Assembly (NCBI GenBank): GCA_963715745.1
Contig: OY970271.1
Span: forward strand, 558,001 to 622,000
Length of the DNA: 64,000 bases
Reading direction: 5' to 3'
Source of the DNA: CAWGJF01 sp963715745
GTDB taxonomy: Bacteria > Bacteroidota > Ignavibacteria > Ignavibacteriales > Ignavibacteriaceae
Below the pieces are notes generated by a model that was given only the letters and a program-made list of their open reading frames with translations, made no database searches and was not told where the DNA came from. Below, piece by piece: positions 1 to 8,416 of the stretch; the first letter of the stretch is position 1, and each line of letters begins with the position of its first letter. The translations under genes were made by a program, and so were the position numbers.

Positions 1-58
1 CCTCCTTCGTTAATACTTCGGAGGACAGGTTCTGATTAAATAAATTAGTTTACTATAA

Positions 59-1753
59 ATGTTTAATGAAAGAATGAGATTTTTTAAAACCATATTAATT
101 TTAATCTTACTGCAGGTAGTATTATTCGGACAGGATCATCATAGCTGGACATATAATAAGGTTATTTATGAAGTGAATGTCCGGCAATATACTAATTCAG
201 GAACATTTGCTGAATTTGAAACACATCTGAACAGGTTAAAAGATCTCGGAGCCGGAATTATTTGGTTTATGCCGATTCACCCGATCGGTATCGTGAACAG
301 GCTTGGTACTCTTGGCAGCTATTATTCTGTGAAAGATTATTATGGTGTCAATGCTGAATTCGGAACACTTGATGATTTCAAAGCACTCGTAGATTCAATT
401 CACGCAAAGGGAATGTATGTATTAATGGACTGGGTTGCGAATCATACTTCATGGGACAATAACTTAACAGTTACTCATCCCGAATGGTATGTTACAGATA
501 GCCAGGGACATTTTATTCCACCGCCGGGAACGAACTGGACAGATGTGATTCAACTGGATTATAGCCAGCAGGGATTAAGAGATTATATGATTGATGCGAT
601 GAAGTACTGGATTAATGAAGCGGATATTGACGGATTCCGCTGTGATGCAGTTAGTTTTATGCCTCTCGATTTCTGGACGGAGGCAATAGCTGAATTGAAA
701 AGTTTAAAGCCCGATATTTTTATGCTTGCTGAGGATGATGGTGCACAATACCAGTCCGCAGGTTTTGATATGACGTATGCCTGGGGCTATCATGGATTTG
801 GAAACGGGATACTGAATAAAATAGTTGCCGGGACAAATAACGCAAATAACTTAAACGGTTATATTAATAACGAGAACTTATACTATTCGTCATCCCATTA
901 CAGGATGTATTTTACTTCTAATCATGATGAAAATTCCTGGTATGGTACTGACTTCGAGCAATTTGGTGATGCCACTGAAGAATTTATTGTTCTTACTTCC
1001 AGCTTCAGAAGTATGCCGCTTATTTACAACGGTGAAGAAGCGGGACTAAATCACAGACTATTATTTTTTGATAAGGATGAAATTATCTGGCAGCCTCATC
1101 CTTTTGCAAATATATATTCAGCATTATTTAATCTTAAAAAAGTTAATAAAGCTTTGTGGAATGGAGACGATGGCGGACAGTTGCGGCGGATTTTAACATC
1201 GAATAATCCTTCAATATTTGCTTTCATAAGAGAAAAAGAAAACTGCAGGGTGTTCGAAATGTTTAACCTGACAAGTGCTGAACAGACATTTACTCTGGAA
1301 GGGAATTCCTACTCCGGCAATTATAGGAATGCTTTTGGAAGCGATTCAGTTTATTTCAGTGAGAATAATGAAATCACACTTCCCGCGTGGGGTTACAAAG
1401 TTTATGAATACGGAAGCGGAATAACTTCAGTTGAAGATGAAAAAGAAGTTCCAAAACCATCCACATTTATTTTATTCCAGAACTATCCCAACCCGTTTAA
1501 CCCAACAACAAAAATAAGATACTCGGTTCCATCTTCGGATAATCCCCTCCTGGGAGGGGCGAGGGGTGGGTTTGTTACTATAAAAGTTTATGATGTTTTA
1601 GGAAAAGAAGTGGCAACTCTGGTTAACGAAGAGAAACCAACCGGAAATTATGAAGTTGATTTTAATGCAGTAGGATTAGCAAGCGGAATATATTTTTATA
1701 AACTAACTGCCGGAACTTTCAATCAAACAAAGAAGATGATTTTATTGAGATAA
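59..1753 (+). CDS. Secreted GH13 alpha-amylase-family glycosidase with T9SS sorting domain
   Basis: Hydrolyses or transfers alpha-glucosidic bonds, probably outside the cell. A hydrophobic signal peptide (about residues 7-24) is followed by a GH13 barrel with all four conserved regions: DWVANH (124-129), GFRCDAVSF (192-200, nucleophile D196), acid/base E225, and NHD (288-290). The C-terminus carries a T9SS type A sorting domain with NYPNPFNPTT and a terminal KKMILLR, so export through the outer membrane is expected. The sorting domain contains an inserted PLLGGARGG stretch made by a GC-rich palindrome. Met6 (position 74) is an alternative start; neither has a clear Shine-Dalgarno. Exact substrate cannot be told from the sequence. 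Confidence 0.9.
   Translation: MFNERMRFFKTILILILLQVVLFGQDHHSWTYNKVIYEVNVRQYTNSGTFAEFETHLNRLKDLGAGIIWFMPIHPIGIVNRLGTLGSYYSVKDYYGVNAEFGTLDDFKALVDSIHAKGMYVLMDWVANHTSWDNNLTVTHPEWYVTDSQGHFIPPPGTNWTDVIQLDYSQQGLRDYMIDAMKYWINEADIDGFRCDAVSFMPLDFWTEAIAELKSLKPDIFMLAEDDGAQYQSAGFDMTYAWGYHGFGNGILNKIVAGTNNANNLNGYINNENLYYSSSHYRMYFTSNHDENSWYGTDFEQFGDATEEFIVLTSSFRSMPLIYNGEEAGLNHRLLFFDKDEIIWQPHPFANIYSALFNLKKVNKALWNGDDGGQLRRILTSNNPSIFAFIREKENCRVFEMFNLTSAEQTFTLEGNSYSGNYRNAFGSDSVYFSENNEITLPAWGYKVYEYGSGITSVEDEKEVPKPSTFILFQNYPNPFNPTTKIRYSVPSSDNPLLGGARGGFVTIKVYDVLGKEVATLVNEEKPTGNYEVDFNAVGLASGIYFYKLTAGTFNQTKKMILLR
1541..1571 (+). repeat. GC-rich palindromic repeat inserted inside a T9SS sorting domain
   Basis: A 7-bp inverted repeat (CCCCTCC at 1544-1550, GGAGGGG at 1553-1559) is followed by a G-rich tail to 1571. 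It sits in frame in the GH13 gene and encodes NPLLGGARGG between the IRYSVP strand and the VTIKVYDVLGK strand. The sorting domain encoded at 28386-30161 runs straight from INFVIPKSG to LVTIKVYD without it. It looks like a small dispersed repeat that inserted in frame. Confidence 0.7.
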
Positions 1754-1758
1754 AAAAT

Positions 1759-2964
1759 TCACTCCAGCTTTATTGTTCTAAGGACTAACAAACTAAGCAA
1801 AGAAACTGCACTCATAATTAAAAAGGCGGCGGGATAACTGAATGAAGAAACAGTTAAGCCTGCTGCCCACACTGCCCCTGCCTCACAGCCGTTTGTTGCT
1901 GCCATATAAGTGCTGAACTGCGTTCCGCCGATTTTAGGATTTGTAAGGTCCATATAAAGCGCATAGGAGGAAGCGGTAAACAATCCCACAAACAAATACA
2001 TTAAAGTAAATGCAGAAAGCAATAAAGTTGAATCCACAGCTTTGTTGAAATGAGCATATCCCGATATATAAATTATTGGAATAACAAAACCGGCAAGAAA
2101 AACAGCGACTGCATTTTTCCTTTTAATCTTATCAGAAACATAACCACCTACAAGACTCCCGGTAAACATTGCCAGAACCACCGGCACTGCGAAGAAAAAT
2201 CCGATTGTTTCCTGGTCTACTTTCAAATCAGTTAAGAATGGTCCTGCTAATCCTCCGGCTGCTTCAAATGCTGCTGCAGAAGTTAATGCAAATAATATTG
2301 CAATCCAGGTATTCTTTTTACTAAAACTTAAAACAAAATTCTTTTTAAATATTTCAAATCGGTTTTCCGAATCCTTGATTAACACAGGTTCTTCAACTAA
2401 TAACAGAAGCAGCATGGTCGAAATGATTACAAGTACAAGCAATGCAATCATATAATTTAATCCAAGAGAGTAAGCAATTATTAATGTCCCGCCTCCGAAA
2501 ATGCTCCTGCCGATTAGCATACCTGCATTCATAAAACCGTTGAGCTTTCCTCTTTCATTTTTTGCTATAACATTTATTACCATTGCATCGATTGAGACAT
2601 CCTGTGTTGCCGCTGCCATTGAATGAATAAAAAGAAAAATTCCCCAGATCAAAAAATTATTTTGTGGTGGAATAAATATTAAAGGAAGCAAAGCCAGACC
2701 CATTACCGACTGCGAAACAAATATCCAGAACCTGTAACCTCTTCTTTCATTTCTTAATGAATCTATTAAAGGAGCCCACAGGAATTTAAATATCCACGGG
2801 AATACAAGCAGTGCGACCAGTGAAGTGATCGATTCGATTGAAACATTTTGTCTGCGAAGTAAAGTCGGCATTGCCCACCAGATAAAACCAATCGGCGCTC
2901 CTTCTGTAAGATAGAGCAGAGTTACTAAAGTTGTTCTTCCAGATTTTGTGCTGAGCAGATTCAC
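1759..2964 (-). CDS. MFS transporter, AmpG/PAT-like
   Basis: A 401-residue inner-membrane protein with about 12 hydrophobic segments. The N-terminus (YLTEGAPIGFIWWAMP, then FKFLWAPLID around residues 60-69) resembles AmpG-type permeases of the peptide/acetyl-CoA transporter family, which import anhydromuropeptides. Family assignment rests on this N-terminal pattern, so the substrate is uncertain. It converges on the GH13 gene with only 5 bp between the stops and no obvious hairpin. It appears to be monocistronic. Confidence 0.65.
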   Translation of the reverse strand: MNLLSTKSGRTTLVTLLYLTEGAPIGFIWWAMPTLLRRQNVSIESITSLVALLVFPWIFKFLWAPLIDSLRNERRGYRFWIFVSQSVMGLALLPLIFIPPQNNFLIWGIFLFIHSMAAATQDVSIDAMVINVIAKNERGKLNGFMNAGMLIGRSIFGGGTLIIAYSLGLNYMIALLVLVIISTMLLLLLVEEPVLIKDSENRFEIFKKNFVLSFSKKNTWIAILFALTSAAAFEAAGGLAGPFLTDLKVDQETIGFFFAVPVVLAMFTGSLVGGYVSDKIKRKNAVAVFLAGFVIPIIYISGYAHFNKAVDSTLLLSAFTLMYLFVGLFTASSYALYMDLTNPKIGGTQFSTYMAATNGCEAGAVWAAGLTVSSFSYPAAFLIMSAVSLLSLLVLRTIKLE

Positions 2965-3139
2965 ATTAATAATTTATGGATACAAATTGACATATGCTTC
3001 AATTTATAGTCATTATTAATTAGATGAACACAACTATTTACGTATGTTAACTAAAACTTATTTATGGATAAGAATTTGATTTAAGAAATCCCTATTTTAA
3101 TTACAGGCATAATCCAATTATCAGCGCAGGAAGGCTGAA

Positions 3140-3529
3140 ATGAAAAAGATATTTGTGTGGTTTCTTCTTGTGTCTTTTGTGAATCTTACCGGTTGTTATT
3201 CTTCTGAACTGCTTGCCCCGGCATCTTATAAGTTTGATGAGAAGAAAGATATCAGAATCATTACCAGGGATACTACTTACAAATTCAGAGGATATCAATA
3301 TCTTCTTGTAAATGACACACTATCGGCTACCGGTGAAAATATCCGCATTACAGAAACAACTCCGGTTGAATCAACTATAAAAATACCTGTTGAAGATATG
3401 CAGATTGTTGAGGTAACTAAAGCAGAATCGGGCAAAACAATTCTTGCAATTGCAGGGGGAGCTGCTGTTGTGGTTTTGTTGATTGGTTTTATATCACTGT
3501 CTAATTCTCACTGGGCGATAACTTTTTAG
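3140..3529 (+). CDS. Putative lipoprotein of unknown function
   Basis: A 129-residue protein with a lipoprotein signal peptide: charged MKK start, hydrophobic core and lipobox LTGC with the acylated Cys at residue 19. The middle is polar with beta-strand-like character. The C-terminus (about 105-125) is a Gly/Ala/Val-rich hydrophobic segment that could be a second membrane anchor. A good Shine-Dalgarno (AGGAAGG, 3128-3134) supports this start. No family was recognised, and both neighbours are unrelated in orientation or distance. Confidence 0.7.
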   Translation: MKKIFVWFLLVSFVNLTGCYSSELLAPASYKFDEKKDIRIITRDTTYKFRGYQYLLVNDTLSATGENIRITETTPVESTIKIPVEDMQIVEVTKAESGKTILAIAGGAAVVVLLIGFISLSNSHWAITF

Positions 3530-3627
3530 GTAAACAGTGAGTCGCAGTTTTTTCCCTTAGTGAAAGATTCCTCCCGTCATAGACGAGGCAAGCATTGCAT
3601 TCGGAATGACACTGCGTTTTAAAAGGA

Positions 3628-3679
3628 TGTCACGGACCATTCCGTGACATTACGTTCTGTCACGGTACGACCGTGACAG
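3628..3679. repeat. Two adjacent TGTCACGG palindromes
   Basis: First palindrome: TGTCACGGA, loop CCAT, TCCGTGACA (3628-3649). Second: CTGTCACGGT, loop ACG, ACCGTGACAG (3657-3679). The second matches the element at 21751-21773 in inverted orientation, including the flanking GCCTC, so this is a dispersed repeat family. Confidence 0.85.
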
Positions 3680-3741
3680 CCTCCGAAAAAATTAAGACTT
3701 ACATCAGCAAAAAATGTGTCTTCCAGTAGTTGTAAGCAGTT

Positions 3742-3887
3742 CACACTTGCATTTTTCTACTACTCACAAGCACCTTTATTTTACTCACAGGCACTTTAAA
3801 AGTGCGCATTAGCATTTTAACTTTACTCACAAACACTTGAAAAATACGCACAAGCATTTTAAACTAATTCACAGCCATTTTAATTAT
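3742..3887. repeat. 21-bp tandem repeat array, seven units
   Basis: Degenerate direct repeats with a core close to CACAAGCAYTTTAA. Units start at 3742, 3765, 3786, 3807, 3828, 3849 and 3870, so the last six are spaced exactly 21 bp. There are no unique spacers, which excludes CRISPR. The two-turn spacing puts every unit on the same helix face. No replication or partition gene is nearby. Confidence 0.8.
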
Positions 3888-4299
3888 TGAACTGGTGAGC
3901 TGGGTTCTTCTTCCGTTAAGCTGTAAAACTGGTAAACAAGCTAGTCTATTTCTTTATCAAGTCTTTCGTATTTACGGTGGAGATAGTTTTTGTATCTATC
4001 AGTTTTTGCTGAAAAAGATTAGTAATACTGATATGTGACACCGGGAAAAAGGATTTTTTCGGAAAAAGAATATAGAATACTGAACAAGGAATATTGAATT
4101 TTGAATAATTTGATTTATATAATAATTAATTCACATTTATTTCTTTCCCACATCCAAGAAAACCTCTTCATTTGCTTTCCTTTAATTGAAAAGAAAAGGC
4201 TTTAAACAGCTAAAAAACAGGCAATTTAGTGCGTAATTGTAATTAATTGTTATGGAATATTATTTGTCCTGTACAGACAAATTTCACAAGCAGGCATTA

Positions 4300-5187
4300 A
4301 TGTTCAATTCAATTGTACTTGTAAAACAGGTTCCCGATACTGCAAATATTCACGGGAAAGTTATGAAAGATGACGGCACTGTAAACCGTTCAAAGCTGCC
4401 TGCAATTTTTAACCATGAAGATAAACTTGCTCTTGAGTTAGCCCTCAGGATAAAAGAAACCTACGGAGGTAAAGTTACTGCAATAACAATGGGACCTCCG
4501 AGAGCCTCCGACGTTCTGCGCGAATGTCTGTTTATGGGCGCAGATGAAACCTACCTTATAAGTGACCGCAAGTTTGCCGGTGCTGATACCCTTGCTACTT
4601 CTTATGTGCTAAGCGAAGCAATTAAAAAAATCGGCAGCTTCCATTTAGTTTTTGCAGGCCGGCAGGCAATAGATGGGGACACAGCGCAGGTCGGCCCGCA
4701 AACTGCTGAAAAGTTAAATGTTCCACAGGTTACTTACGTTGAAGAAATTCTCGATCTCAATTCTGACAAGATAAAAATTAAAAAGAAAATTGATGGCGGG
4801 TACGAAGTTGTTGAAAGTACACTGCCTGTTTTGTTAACGGTGATGAAAGATGTTGCAGTCCCGCGTCCTTACAGTGCAAAGAGAGTAATGGCTTACAAGA
4901 ATGCCAAATCACTTATGGATCTTGAAAAGCTTACAGAGGAGAACTCTCTGTTGTACATTGACAAGCTTGTTCACGAATACAAAGAGCGCGGGCTTCTTAT
5001 TAATACATTAACAATGGACGATCTTCAGCTTGACCAGGAACGCTGTGGTTTGAAAGGATCGCCAACAAAAGTTTTTAAAGTTGAGTCTGTTGTCCTTGCA
5101 GGTGGAGGACACAAAAAAATTGAATCTTCCAAAGCAGGCATTAACCAGCTTATTGATGAACTAATGATGGATCACATCTTTGGATAA
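4300..5187 (+). CDS. etfB: Electron transfer flavoprotein, beta subunit
   Basis: Beta subunit of the ETF heterodimer, which carries electrons from acyl-CoA dehydrogenases towards the quinone pool and binds AMP. The family N-terminus (SIVLVKQVPDT) and the adenine-binding region (GRQAIDGDTAQVGPQTAEKL) are evident. The frame is open back to an ATG at 4252, but homologues begin just before VLVKQVPDT, so I chose the ATG at 4300. First gene of an etfB-etfA-acyl-CoA dehydrogenase operon, overlapping etfA by 8 bp. Confidence 0.93.
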   Translation: MFNSIVLVKQVPDTANIHGKVMKDDGTVNRSKLPAIFNHEDKLALELALRIKETYGGKVTAITMGPPRASDVLRECLFMGADETYLISDRKFAGADTLATSYVLSEAIKKIGSFHLVFAGRQAIDGDTAQVGPQTAEKLNVPQVTYVEEILDLNSDKIKIKKKIDGGYEVVESTLPVLLTVMKDVAVPRPYSAKRVMAYKNAKSLMDLEKLTEENSLLYIDKLVHEYKERGLLINTLTMDDLQLDQERCGLKGSPTKVFKVESVVLAGGGHKKIESSKAGINQLIDELMMDHIFG

Positions 5188-6205
5188 GCTTAAATTTATA
5201 AATGAAGTGTGGGTATTTATTGAGCAGCGTGACGGAATGCCTGCAGACGTAAGCTTTGAATTGTTGTGCAAAGGAAGAAAACTGGCAGATTCAATGGGTG
5301 GAACTTTAAAGGCAATTCTTCCCGGGAATAATGTCAAAGAAATTGCACAAAAAACATTTATGTATGGTGCAGATGAAGCAATCGTAATTGATCATCCTTC
5401 ATTAAAACAATACCGCACACTTCCTTATGCAAGGATTTTGCAAAAGCTGATTAAGGAGAGAACTCCGAGAATCGTACTCTTCGGTGCAACTGTTGTAGGG
5501 AGAGACCTCGCACCGAGAGTTGCTTCTCATACTAGAAGCGGATTAACTGCAGACTGTACTGATCTCCAGATTTCAGATGTAAAATACCTTGGAGAAAATC
5601 ATTCAAGTCTGCTTCTCCAGATTCGTCCTGCATTCGGTGGGAACATTATTGCAACAATTATAACTCCTGATGTTCCGGTTCAGATGGCAACAGTAAGAGA
5701 AGGTGTAATGGAACTTCAGCCGGTTGAAAAACCGAATGAAGAAAAAATTGTTTACTTAGAGTATGAGCAGGACGGAACAGATGATCTGGTAAAAATAATT
5801 GAACAATTCAGGGAAGAAAATAAAGTTAATCTTAAAGCAGCACCGATTATAGTTGCTGGTGGTTATGGATTAGGTAACAGGGATAATTTCCGGTTAGTTG
5901 AAGAACTTGCAAAAACAATTGGTGCAGAGGTTGCAGGAAGCCGTGCTGCTGTTGATGCGGGATTTGTTACACCAGATAGACAGGTTGGGCAGACTGGGGT
6001 TACGGTCAGACCAAAACTTTATATTGCTGTCGGGATTTCGGGGGCAATACAGCATAGGGCAGGAATGCAGGAATCAAATAAGATTGTTGCAATCAATTCA
6101 GATCCGGACGCCCCCATTTTTGATGTTGCTCATTACGGGATAGTTGGTGATGCAACGGTGGTTATTCCGGATTTCATAGAAGCATTTAAACACAAGCTAA
6201 AATAA
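5180..6205 (+). CDS. etfA: Electron transfer flavoprotein, alpha subunit
   Basis: FAD-carrying subunit of ETF. The N-terminal domain opens with VWVFIEQRDG. The C-terminal FAD domain is typical: GGYGLG, AGSRAAVDAGFV, RQVGQTGVTVRP, ISGAIQHRAGM and INSDPDAPIF. The start is a TTG at 5180 inside the last codons of etfB; no ATG precedes the conserved N-terminus, so TTG with translational coupling is the best reading. The next gene, an acyl-CoA dehydrogenase, follows after 1 bp, which fits a beta-oxidation electron-transfer unit. Confidence 0.93.
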   Translation: MDKLKFINEVWVFIEQRDGMPADVSFELLCKGRKLADSMGGTLKAILPGNNVKEIAQKTFMYGADEAIVIDHPSLKQYRTLPYARILQKLIKERTPRIVLFGATVVGRDLAPRVASHTRSGLTADCTDLQISDVKYLGENHSSLLLQIRPAFGGNIIATIITPDVPVQMATVREGVMELQPVEKPNEEKIVYLEYEQDGTDDLVKIIEQFREENKVNLKAAPIIVAGGYGLGNRDNFRLVEELAKTIGAEVAGSRAAVDAGFVTPDRQVGQTGVTVRPKLYIAVGISGAIQHRAGMQESNKIVAINSDPDAPIFDVAHYGIVGDATVVIPDFIEAFKHKLK

Positions 6206-6206
6206 G

Positions 6207-7928
6207 ATGCCTAATTTTTTTACTGACAACAGTGATCTGCAATTTGTTTTTAACAATCTTGATTTAAGAGAGGTTGTTGAAATAGCTGAAGATAATTTTA
6301 AGCAGGCAGAGTGGTTTAATTATGCCCCTGTTGATTATGAAGATGCGATGGAAAATTACAGGAAAGTTCTTGAGGTTGTCGGTGATATTGCAGGAAACAG
6401 TATTGCGGATCGTGCTTCATCTGTCGATGAAGAAGGTGCGGAAATAAAAGACGGCAAAGTTCATTATGCAAAAGGAACCCAGGCAAACTTAAAGCAGCTT
6501 GCACAGGCTGACCTTACCGGGATGATCTTCCCAAGAAAATACGGCGGACTGAATTTTCCGTTTACTACTTACATAATGGCGATTGAAATGGTTTCAAGAG
6601 CCGATGCTTCTTTGATGAACATTTTCGGTCTGCAGGATATTGGTGATACAATTAAAAAATTTGGCAGTGAAGAACAAAGGCAGGAATTCCTTCCCGGATT
6701 CTGTACAGGCGAATACACAGGAGCAATGGCATTAACTGAACCGGATGCAGGTTCCGATTTGCAGGCTGTAAAGTTGCACGCTTATCAGGATGAAAAAGGA
6801 AACTGGTTTTTAAAAGGTGTAAAAAGATTTATAACAAACGGCAACGGAAATGTTTTATTAGTGCTTGCACGTTCTGAACCAAACTCAAAAGACGGACGCG
6901 GCTTGAGTATGTTTGCCTGCTATGGTGATGACACAGTTAAAGTAAGAAGAATTGAAAACAAACTGGGCATTCACGGCTCACCAACATGCGAACTTCAGTT
7001 TAACGATACTCCTGCACAATTAGTTGGACAAAGAAAATTCGGATTAATAAAATATGTTTTTGATTTGATGTTTCGTGCAAGAATGGGCGTCTCGGCACAG
7101 GCTCTTGGAATTTCCCAGGCTGCATATACAGAAGCTTTGAAATATGCAAAAGAAAGAGAACAGTTCGGCAGATCGATTTACAACATTCCTGTTGTTACAA
7201 ATATGCTGATTGATATGCGTGTGCTGCTAGAAGCAAATCGTTCCTTACTATATGCTGCTGCACAGTCAGTTGATATAAAAGAAAAACTTGAAGAAAAAAT
7301 TGAATCACTGAAGGCCGCAGGGGAGCCTTTCGGTGAATTGAATCTCCGTCTTAAAAGAACAACAAAGGAAGCAAACTTTTTAACTCCGCTTGCAAAATAT
7401 GTTATTACTGAATCAGCGAATAAAATAACTTACGATGCGATCCAGATTCACGGCGGAACAGGTTATATGAAAGAGTTTAAAGTTGAAAGGCTTGCCCGCG
7501 ATGCACGCATCACTAATATTTATGAAGGAACGTCGCAATTACAGATAGTTGCTGCAATCGGCGGAGTGATGAACGATATTCTTGCAGAACATTTTGATGA
7601 ACACGAAAAGAAAAATTATAAAGGCGGGGTTGCACCGCTTGTAAATCATCTAAAGGAAATCAGAGAAATTTATAAAGACTGTCTCGAGTATGTGTTAGAA
7701 AAGAAAGATCCTGCTTTCCAGGAAGTTGCTGCAAAAGATCTTGTTGAGCTATATGGTTATTTATTTGTTGGGTATTTATTGCTCGACCAAGCTGAAAAAG
7801 ACTCTAAAAAAGTTTTTATTGCAAACAGGTATGTTTTAACCTCGCTTGCAAATGCACGGAAGAATTCTGAATCTATCAAAGATGGTTTATTCACTGACAT
7901 TCTTCATGCAGAGAAAATATTAGTTTAA
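6207..7928 (+). CDS. Acyl-CoA dehydrogenase
   Basis: Catalyses alpha,beta-dehydrogenation of acyl-CoA and passes electrons to the ETF encoded just upstream. Visible motifs: ALTEPDAGSDL (about 175-185), YAKEREQFGR (about 313-322), IQIHGGTGYM and IYEGTSQLQ, where E440 matches the catalytic base of short- and medium-chain enzymes. At 573 residues it is longer than the usual ~380, with a helical C-terminal extension after residue 450 as in long-form family members. Chain-length specificity cannot be inferred. Confidence 0.92.
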   Translation: MPNFFTDNSDLQFVFNNLDLREVVEIAEDNFKQAEWFNYAPVDYEDAMENYRKVLEVVGDIAGNSIADRASSVDEEGAEIKDGKVHYAKGTQANLKQLAQADLTGMIFPRKYGGLNFPFTTYIMAIEMVSRADASLMNIFGLQDIGDTIKKFGSEEQRQEFLPGFCTGEYTGAMALTEPDAGSDLQAVKLHAYQDEKGNWFLKGVKRFITNGNGNVLLVLARSEPNSKDGRGLSMFACYGDDTVKVRRIENKLGIHGSPTCELQFNDTPAQLVGQRKFGLIKYVFDLMFRARMGVSAQALGISQAAYTEALKYAKEREQFGRSIYNIPVVTNMLIDMRVLLEANRSLLYAAAQSVDIKEKLEEKIESLKAAGEPFGELNLRLKRTTKEANFLTPLAKYVITESANKITYDAIQIHGGTGYMKEFKVERLARDARITNIYEGTSQLQIVAAIGGVMNDILAEHFDEHEKKNYKGGVAPLVNHLKEIREIYKDCLEYVLEKKDPAFQEVAAKDLVELYGYLFVGYLLLDQAEKDSKKVFIANRYVLTSLANARKNSESIKDGLFTDILHAEKILV

Positions 7929-7944
7929 AACAGAGGAGCTAAAA

Positions 7945-8160
7945 ATGATGGCTGATAACAAACTTTTTTATTACAGGATTTATGATGATAAAGAAAAGCT
8001 AAATTATTTAAAGAGTTCTCTCTCTCACGAAGAAGTGGAAAGATGGTTAAAAGAATATGAGAACTCTCATCAGAAATATTTTAATCCCGAATTCATCAAC
8101 TTTTTATCAGAGCACGATCCCGAAGCTGAAATTATTGAAATAAGCGATATATCTTATTAA
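7945..8160 (+). CDS. Small acidic hypothetical protein
   Basis: A 71-residue soluble protein, acidic and Tyr-rich, with no signal peptide or membrane segment. It follows the acyl-CoA dehydrogenase by 16 bp and has a strong Shine-Dalgarno (GAGGAGC just upstream), so it is probably real and co-transcribed with the etf operon. Two consecutive Met codons give starts at 7945 or 7948. No family was recognised. Confidence 0.7.
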   Translation: MMADNKLFYYRIYDDKEKLNYLKSSLSHEEVERWLKEYENSHQKYFNPEFINFLSEHDPEAEIIEISDISY

Positions 8161-8184
8161 CCACCCGATAAATATTATCGCTGA

Positions 8185-8231
8185 AGATTCCCGTTTCCTG
8201 TCCTCTAATTTCTGTCCTCCCGCGGGAATCT
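8185..8231. repeat. Inverted repeat upstream of gatE, possible terminator
   Basis: AGATTCCCG (8185-8193) pairs with CGGGAATCT (8223-8231). The loop contains two TCTGTCCTC/CCTGTCCTC-like copies. A T-rich tract follows, so it may end the etf operon transcript. It also looks like a dispersed palindromic repeat. Confidence 0.55.
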
Positions 8232-8254
8232 TTCTATTTTAAAGAGTATGCTAT

Positions 8255-8345
8255 TGTTTCATTCTGAATCCTGACCTGTCGTCAGGACAGTTTTATTTCT
8301 GAATTTTCAAAAAATCTGTGATCCTGAAACAAGTTCAGTATGACA
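8255..8345. repeat. Dispersed palindromic repeat fragments before gatE
   Basis: Contains CCTGACCTGTCGTCAGG and a TCCTGAAACAAGTTCAGTA hairpin followed by TGACA. Repeats of the CTGAAACAAGTTCAGGATGACA type are widespread in Bacteroidota intergenic DNA. A related element lies at 11758-11796 on the far side of gatED. Confidence 0.6.
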
Positions 8346-8416
8346 ACTATCGGAAAACTTATAAATATTTCGACTAATATTCCTAAGTTTGAAGAATTAA
8401 AAATTTACAATCCGGA

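Larger units (their letters stand above)
3530..4299. other. Long intergenic region rich in repeats
   Basis: About 770 bp with no credible ORF. It holds two TGTCACGG palindromes (3628-3679), a seven-unit 21-bp tandem array (3742-3887) and AT-rich DNA leading to etfB. No tRNA-like or riboswitch-like fold was recognised. Confidence 0.7.

Noticed and set aside
1..24. Hairpin CCTCC...GGAGG at the window edge
   Set aside because: Only five pairs are visible and the left context is missing, so neither repeat nor terminator can be supported.
3101..3298. Minus-strand ORF over the lipoprotein gene
   Set aside because: Antisense to a gene with a good signal peptide and ribosome-binding site; no features of its own.
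3742..3887. CRISPR-like array
   Set aside because: Units are contiguous and degenerate with no unique spacers, and no cas gene is present.
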